Shown: positions 57,428 through 64,000 of the stretch, piece by piece
Layout of the letters: each line of letters begins with the position of its first letter
Position numbering within the stretch: the stretch's first letter is position 1
Assembly: GCA_037176885.1 (NCBI GenBank)
Contig: JAWWNJ010000023.1
Coordinates: 1,860,001 to 1,924,000 of the forward strand
Length of the DNA: 64,000 nt
Direction: 5' to 3'
From: Favolaschia claudopus
Taxonomy: Eukaryota > Basidiomycota > Agaricomycetes > Agaricales > Mycenaceae
Program-made: the position numbers and the translations under genes
Notes under the pieces: generated by a model
Seen by the model: the letters and a program-made list of their open reading frames with translations, nothing else
Databases searched by the model: none
Told to the model about the DNA's origin: nothing

Positions 57428-58034
57428 GTCAGCAAAGGGATAGGCTAGTTACAAGATGCTGGATGAATCGACAAGAAACCCTTTGAAGAGGGAGCCATGG
57501 CCCCATGCCCGCATTTTTCAAACAACGACGAACAGCAAGCTAGTGCCGTGTGCACTTCTCATGATCAAATCTAGTTCCTGTGGTCTTGGAGGATTTGATG
57601 CGACGGTTATACTACCAGTCAGCCCTTCTGCCGCCCTTGAAGCGGCCTAGAGTAAATCCAAGAAAAACGGAAAACTTTCCTGTCATGCCGGACGGACTAC
57701 CTATCCAAGACTGCTGCCAATCAATGTCTTTGTTGCTGCTACGCTCTGGATTTCGCGTCTATTCGATGTGCAATACTTGCAAGAATCTCTGAAAGACACG
57801 CAGTTTCCTGTTGGAAAGAAATCGAGCGACATTGAAGCATTTTCGGTATAAATCAAGCTGCTAGGGATTCATATATATTCAAGGACGAGCTACCTCTTTT
57901 CATGCTTATGCTCTGATGTTTGGGCGAAAAAAACGCGTCAACAACGCGTCAACAAACGCGTGAGGGACACCGCCACTTTGCTGGGGTACAAATACCTTCG
58001 GCTAATTCCGCCTCTCCTTCACTCATACCACAAT

Positions 58035-59472
58035 ATGTTCTTCCGTAAAACCCTCCTCGTCGTTGCCTCGATCCTTCACATCCTCCAATCGGCCGAAACC
58101 CCTCTCACCCCAAAGACTCCTTCTCCTTCTCGCCTTCCCGCCCTCCCTGACGAAGCGTTTGTGCTCGTCGACTACACCCACCCCATCCTCCCGTTCACAG
58201 ACGCGAGCGAGTATGGTTCCTATCTCGCCGCTCAGCAGCTCGCCTTGCAGAACATTTCCTGCACCGCGAGGGCAATACCCTCCGTCGCCTTCGATGACCT
58301 CGCCAAGGTCGCGCTTCTCGTCGACGTCGTCCAACGCGTTCGCCAGGCCTCCACCAGCAAGCTCAACGTCTTGGGTCTCACCGTCGACCTCGAGGATCTC
58401 GACAACGCACAATATCTCTTCATGGTGACTGCCTACGCTGCTCGGCGACTGGGTGTCAAGAGACGGTCAAGAGAAGTGTTAATGGCGATCTGTATACTAG
58501 GCGGGCTCTTGGTTTCTAGTGTATTGCGCTTCGGCGAGGGTCCCGAACCCGTAGATGTAGTTGTTGCGGTGGTGCGGCAAGTGTGTCGAACTCGCAGACC
58601 ATCCCTTACCAAGGTGTGTGCCTATCGCTCACTGAAAGCGTCCTTTCTCACCACGACTAGGTTCGTCGGACGACTCGTCGACAAGCGTACGATATGGTTC
58701 GAAAGGTGTGTTTATTCCTCTTGTCAAGCTTGCCATGTACTGACATTTTGTTCAGTCCGTACATCTTGCGCACAGCCATGTCCGATATTTGGACGTTCGC
58801 CTGCTGTTGATGACGGTGCGTCCCTCCTCCTTCTTTCGTTCGTTGTCTTGACCGTCCCCATCTAGTTCATGTCGTTTGAGATGCCGATCATGCACCTCGC
58901 GTGGGCCCTGGTTCTGGACGGCACCGCCGTCTCCGGTCTTGCAGCCAGCGTATGCAGCTGTGTTTCGTTACAAGTACAAGTAGGTTTCCCTTTTCTGTAG
59001 AGGACACAGTTCTTATTGCTCTTCAGATTTATCGCCAACCTCGTCGACGAGCGTGCGCTATAGCCCGCAAGGTGTGTTTCTTTCACTTTTCGAGCTTGCC
59101 ATGTACTGACATTTTGTTCAGTCCACACACCTTGTGCACAGTGTCGTCCTATACCTGGACATTCGCCTGCTGTTGATGACAGTGCGTCCCTCTTTCTTCT
59201 TTCGTTCGTTGTCTTGACCTCCCCCTCCAGGTTCTGCCGTTCGATATACCCATGGTGCACCTCGCCTGGGCTCTGCTTCTCGACGGGACTGCCTTGCGTG
59301 TGCTCGCGACAAAGGTGTGTTGTTTCTTGTCGCATTATTTATCGCTCAACGTCTTGCCTTGTAGGTTACCATGTTCCACCATGTACCCGACGAAGTCTTC
59401 CCATCCCCCATTATCAAAGCCCGCCGCGCGAAAAAGCGGTACAAGCGGGGCCGGAAGACCAAACCGCAGTGA
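58035..59472 (+). CDS. Unknown protein with tandemly duplicated exons
   Basis: ATG 58035; residues 1-22 (MFFRKTLLVVASILHILQSAE) look like a signal peptide. Exon 1 continues through LPDEAFVLVDYTHPILPF and STSKLNVLGLTVDLEDLDN. Then a block appears twice: (i) VGRLVDKRTI, SVHLAHSHVRYLDVRLLLMT, MSFEMPIMHLAWALVLDGTAV; (ii) IANLVDERAL, STHLVHSVVLYLDIRLLLMT, LPFDIPMVHLAWALLLDGTAL. Each part is separated by introns at the same sites (GTGTGTTT...GTTCAG; GTGCGTCC...CTAG or CCAG). A last exon ends with a basic tail (KARRAKKRYKRGRKTKP) and TGA 59470-59472. I do not recognise the family. The joins between exon 1 and block 1, near 58440-58640, are uncertain. Confidence 0.5.
58680..59230. repeat. Direct tandem duplication, unit about 364 nt
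   Basis: 58680-58865 and 59045-59230 share long identical runs, such as CTTGCCATGTACTGACATTT and CGCCTGCTGTTGATGAC, in both introns and exons. Intron conservation means the copying was at DNA level and fairly recent. Confidence 0.75.
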
Positions 59473-61560
59473 ACAACTACTACACGCTCAATACCACCGT
59501 TTCGACCTATCTTTTCGCCTTCGCCCCGACTGCGATGACCCCGCGCGCGTTGGAAGGTGAATAGTCGTTGGCCTGGGGACCTGGACACCGGATGCTTTGG
59601 GCTGCTTCCCCTTCCCTCGTCTCACCCTCCTCCGTCATCGGCGCTCGACACCCTCCACATCGTCGCCCGGCGCTCCTCGCAGCTCGCCCTTGTTTATTTT
59701 CGACTTTCGCAGCTCCCGCAGCAGCACGTTACCGGCGATGGTTAGTCGCTTCGGGTTGGGGACCCGGACACCGGTCGCATTGGGCATATTCCCCTTCCTT
59801 CGTCTTACCCTCCCTCGCCCAGCCGACGTTTTGCATCTCCGGCATCGACGCTCACGGCTCGCTGTGTTTTTGGCCTCGCCTCTATTTCTTCGGTTTGGAT
59901 TCGCATCGGAAGGGTCGCGGCGTGAGGCAAGGTGCACGGACGGGGACGCTTGGAAGCGCATACCACGGCACGCGATTTTTGCGGAGCTCAACAAGACATG
60001 GACCTCGAGGGCGGACGCGTCACGATCGGGGAGATGTTTTGTTGGCTTTCCTCTGGGCGGATTCGCATCTTGTTATTCTTTTTTCGTTTTCGCCCTGGAG
60101 GCGAGGTGGCGTGGGTCGTTTCGGTCTCGGTCTCCGAGTTGACTGTTTCTCGTCTTCCTTTGTCGTGTGTTCGTTTTCTGTATTCCGTGGGCGTTCTCTA
60201 TACCCTAATATACCCTTTCGTGTCTGGACATTGATCTCCGAATGATTCTCGTCCGTGGTGCAAGTGTGTGCTTAAATCCATACAACAAGAATCTCCGTTT
60301 TCGGAGAGCGGCGAGTCTAGAATACAGCCTTGGAAGAAGTTGGAAGCTTCAAATTCAGCCATATTTACGTTTTAACCCGCATGCACAGAAAATTGGGTGG
60401 GGGAGTAGGGTGGTCACGGCTTTAATCGTTGTGAACCTTGCCCGCGCCTGCGCGCCACACCCGTCGTCTGCTATAGTGCGCCCTGCACTGCTGAACACCA
60501 GAAAGCTTTTATGGAGACAGAATTTAGGCAAGTGTGGGAAAGACGTGCTGACACGGACGCGACTTGCACTTTACTTGATCAGCTACATCCTTCGTTGCTT
60601 ATTGCCTTTGCTGAATTCCCTTGCTTTCTCTTGTTTCAACGACGCGCCACCGGTCGACTCAGACGCGCACAGAAGTCTAACCGGTAGATTTGTGCGCCGA
60701 CACTTAGTGGCAACTCCTGGCGCAATGTTGTTCGGACCGCTTGCTGTTCATTTCCAGATTGTCTACGTGCGCGGTATCACTGCTTTCTCTTCGCTGGCGA
60801 GTTATGCACCGCACTGAGCGTGAATCTCTTCCGCCGAAACCAAACCCACCTAAGTCTCCGACAAATCCTCCCAATTGGTCGTAAGAGCTTCTTCTGCGGA
60901 GGGAACAACTGTCGTCATGTTCTGCCTCGTTGTGCGCGCTGATTCCGAAGGCTACCATTCTGGGCGTTATCCAGTGGCTACTGTAGCTTGCGGTGATATG
61001 TTCTTTAGATGCATCCAACTGGTGAGTAGCTTGCTATCAGTGATCTCATCCGAGCTATGCTCATTGCGCTACAGTTTAAGCTAGCTGATTTCTGCTGAAT
61101 GTAATCGTTGCACGAGAAGCAAGATCATCAAGACACTGCGGCGACGCTCTTTCTTCTATGTCACTGGGCCTCAACTGTGTGATACGCATAGTCCGTTGAT
61201 AGGTTGTGATCATTACACAGCTCATTCTTGTCGCTCTCAGAGGGTTTCGCAACGACTTCGATTCATCTAGCTCCGATATTCAGCATCTTCATTAACGGAT
61301 ACAAGGCATCCACCTCGCACGGCAGACCTTGTCTCCGTACAGGATTACCATCTCTTCCATTCGTCCAGCAGTCGTTGTTGAATTTTCGCGCATACTATAC
61401 TTGTCCGTGGTGCTACGGCATCACCATCGTTACCGTCTTGGGCCTCGGAATGCACTCTTACGATCTGCGAAACACGTCCTTTGGGCTGCCGCCGGATTAA
61501 GTAAATGGAGGTGCGAAGATACAACCGGTGGGCTCGACATTTCCCGATTAACGTTTCCCG
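59473..61560. other. Gene-poor spacer with degenerate direct repeats
   Basis: 59570-59680 and 59753-59850 are related units (GGGACCTGGACACCGG / GGGACCCGGACACCGG, then TTCCCCTTCC and ACCCTCC). Open frames in 59568-60245 exist in several frames at once, which suits repeat DNA rather than a gene. 60250-61560 shows nothing I can support. Confidence 0.4.
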
Positions 61561-61562
61561 GG

Positions 61563-61569
61563 TATAAAG
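61563..61569 (+). promoter_or_regulatory. TATA box of the ABC transporter gene
   Basis: TATAAAG lies 39-45 bp before the ATG at 61608. The short distance implies a very short 5' UTR or a start further downstream. Confidence 0.4.
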
Positions 61570-61607
61570 AGGACATTCCTCGACATTACGACGAAGCACA
61601 CACTACG

Positions 61608-64000
61608 ATGGCCGACCACCCACCCCCATCGACTTGGGACTCACTCCCGCAACGTCCTCGCCGTCGTCCTCTGAGTGAGCCTATCATGGCCGCTGGTACG
61701 GCCCCGGTTTTCACTGTAACTCAATTCCTTCCCCCCAATCCAAGCGGGGAGCGATCAAGCCCGAAAGTCCAGATAGACTACTTTGACCCTGATGGCGTGC
61801 AAGACCTGCCACGGGCGGTCAGTCGTATCTCTGAACGACGGCGGAGCCGGAGAGTTTCTTCCGGGATATCCATTGAACTCAGAGACGTTGAAGAGGATGA
61901 TCAAGAAAAAGATATCAAACCCACAGGGGATTCAGAAGCTCCGTTTGATTTGGAGAAAACGCTCAGGTTTATCCAGAGACAGTAGGTGGTTTTTTCGCGT
62001 TCAATCCCAATCTCAATGTTGCTCAGGATGGAAGACGCGCACATTGAGGGTCGCGAGCTTGGCGTCGTCTTTCAAGATCTGCGCGTAGTGGGATTGGGAG
62101 CCGCCGCGTCATACCAGCCGACTCTGGGTTCTGCGTTGAACCCTTTCTCTTTGGTGGAGAAACTTCGCGCTTTCCGCAACCCCCCTTTGCGTGATATTCT
62201 CTACGGGATTACCGGAGTCGTTCGGCCGGGGGAGATGCTTCGTGAGTTTCTATCGAGCTCCACGGAAGACTTGCCTCATCCCGCTTGCAGTCGTTCTTGG
62301 TCGGCCGGGGTCCGGCTGTTCCACGCTTCTCAAGACCCTTGCGAATCAGACCGACGAATATCATTCTGTTTCTGGCTACGTACACTACGACTCTCTCTCC
62401 CCCGAACAAATCCGTGCGCATTATCGCGGCGACGTGCAATACTGTCCTGAAGATGACGTGCATTTCCCCACTCTCACTGTGGAACAGACCCTCCAGTTTG
62501 CTGCCCAGCTACGTGCTCCTCCAGCCAAAGCCCGCCTTGAGACCCGAGAAGAGTACACGGAGTCGATGGTGGAGATTTTACTGACCATATTTGGGCTTCG
62601 TCATGTCCGTCAAACGCCGGTTGGAGATAATGCTATTCGCGGTGTGAGCGGTGGTCAGAAGAAGCGAGTGAGTATTGCCGAGGCGCTCGCCACCCGGATG
62701 CGTATTGGTGCATGGGACAAGTGAGATTCGACTTCGTTTCTTTGCGCAAACTCACAGTTGTACCCTTCAGTTCCACGCGCGGCCTTGACGCGTCTACTGC
62801 CCTTGAATTTGGGCGAGCGCTACGCATTGCGACCGACGTAGCTCGAGTAACCACAGTCGTGTCAATCTACCAAGCGTCTGAATCGCTGTACGCACTCTTT
62901 GATAAAGTTTGCGTGCTGAGCGAAGGAAGAATGGTGTACTTTGGACGCGCAGACCAGGCGCGCGACTACTTCCTTTCCCTGGGCTACGTTCCGCAAGCAG
63001 AACGCCAGACAACTCCCGACTTCCTAGTTTCGGTATATCTCGTTCTTTCATTCGTATCACAGGCTTAATCAACTTTTTTCCAAGGTCACCGATCCTGTAG
63101 GACGCGCTGTCAATCCGGAATTGACTGCTGCACAAGACCAACTTCGACCTCGCACATCAGATGAGCTCGCAAGCCATTTTCTAGCGTCGCCAGTGATGGC
63201 GCAAACCCTCAACGATATTGCGGATTACAACAAGACTTGTTTGGACAAGGCCCGTGCCCAGCAGTACAAACGTAGTGCACAAGCGGAACGTGCGAAAGGG
63301 ACGCTGGGGTCGTCTAGCCCATATATCACGACACTCAGCATGCAAGCGCGCGCACTTGTACGACGTCGTGTGCAGATTATCTTGGGCTTCATGGCACCGA
63401 CTGTTGTCAACATGGCGTAAGTGTCACTTTCTCGTTCTCTGTATAACAGCCTTGACATCTTCGTTCCAGAGCCTTCATTGTACAAGGCGTCATCAGTAAG
63501 GTCCTTTTTCTTGGAGGTATAGTTCTGAACTGTTTTTCTAGCTGGCTCCGTATTCCTCAAGTTGCCCGAATCTACCTCGGCCTACTTTTCACGTGGCGGT
63601 ATTATATTCTTGTGAGTCAATCCAGCAATGTGGCACAGATTCGGTTGTGAGCCATGTATTATTCTAGCGCTCTTCTGTTCTCTATACTGTCCAGCATGAC
63701 AGAAATTCCGGCGTTGTTTGCTCAGCGACCAATCATTCTTCGACAATACAAAGCAGCGCTGTATCATCCCTTCATTGATGCGGTAGCTTTGACTTTGGTA
63801 GACATACCGATCACCTTTTTCACCACCGTGGTTTGTTTCGCCCCTTCCCGTCTCAAGCTTACCCTGATGCCCCACCACTAGGCATTCGGAATTACCCTCT
63901 ACTTCATCGTTGGCTTACAGAGAACGGCGGAACAATTCTTGTAAGTTTTTCACTCGCAAATCATATCCGCGCTGTAAAGCTTCACGCATCGGCAGCATCT
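61608..64000 (+). CDS. PDR-type ABC transporter (ABCG), 5' part
   Basis: ATG 61608 (MADHPPPSTWDSLPQRP); the window ends inside the gene. After a disordered, charged N-terminus and an intron near 61982-62026 come LGVVFQDLRVVGLG, then ILYGITGVVRPGEML, Walker A GRPGSGCSTLLKTL, the signature VSGGQKKRVSIAE, the PDR-type Walker B region GAWDNSTRGLDAS (restored by an intron at 62721-62770), and VSIYQASESLYALFDKVCVLSEGR. TM1-TM3 follow in several exons (RRRVQIILGFMAP, SMTEIPALFAQRPIILRQYKAALYHP, ITLYFIVGLQRTAEQF). The order NBD then TMD and the Cys in Walker A match the first half of fungal PDR pumps, which export drugs, lipids or metabolites at the plasma membrane. The second half lies outside. Confidence 0.9.

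Noticed and set aside
59568..60245. Plus-strand open frames of 181 and 225 codons
   Set aside because: Overlapping frames over degenerate direct repeats, no recognised domain, no conserved splice pattern.
1..64000. CRISPR arrays, rRNA, tRNA, operons and ribosome-binding sites
   Set aside because: The sequence is eukaryotic with spliceosomal introns; no regularly spaced repeats and no convincing tRNA A/B-box pair were seen by eye, though a tRNA scan was not possible.

Overview
The window looks like nuclear DNA of an agaric-type basidiomycete. Nearly every gene is cut by short introns of about 45-60 nt with GT-AG ends. The gene families are typical of Agaricomycetes: a velvet regulator, F-box-like/LRR proteins, arrestin-like proteins, a GMC oxidoreductase, a PDR-type ABC transporter and a plant-type P-type ATPase relative. 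All assignments come from reading exons by eye; no database search was run, so splice sites are predictions.

Layout. Positions 1-3792 (minus) hold a partial, intron-rich gene that resembles MULE-type transposases. 3.8-5.6 kb is repeat-rich and has no clear gene. 5.9-13.4 kb is ordinary gene space: a small secreted Cys-containing protein, a GH17 beta-1,3-glucanase with a membrane anchor and several microexons, and a velvet factor with a long Pro/Gln-rich tail. An F-box-like gene lies at 15.2-16.1 kb. 16.1-28.6 kb is a large, diverged inverted duplication. Its arms each carry an F-box/LRR gene, a dispersed repeat and all or part of an orphan gene; a GNAT acetyltransferase and a conserved basic protein sit between the arms. 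The right arm also carries an HMG-box gene that the left arm lacks.

29.1-34.1 kb (minus) holds a P3A H+-ATPase paralogue whose catalytic motifs are all replaced, then a Nup49/Nup58-like FG nucleoporin. A 0.67-kb inverted-repeat element follows. Two convergent arrestin-like paralogues lie at 36.5-40.4 kb. 43.2-51.8 kb is housekeeping: an Env7/STK16-like kinase, a nucleolar-type protein, a Dss1/CYT-4-like mitochondrial exoribonuclease and a NIF-domain phosphatase.

52.2-57.2 kb is a transposon nest. A GMC oxidoreductase gene is broken by a 477-bp PIF/Harbinger-like MITE inserted one base before a splice donor, and a second, apparently identical MITE lies inverted 1.8 kb away. Other inverted-repeat elements lie between the two. 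A gene with duplicated exons follows at 58.0-59.5 kb, and the window ends inside a PDR-type ABC transporter.

The strongest leads are the catalytically stripped proton-pump paralogue, the inverted segmental duplication, and the MITE-disrupted GMC gene beside its twin MITE.
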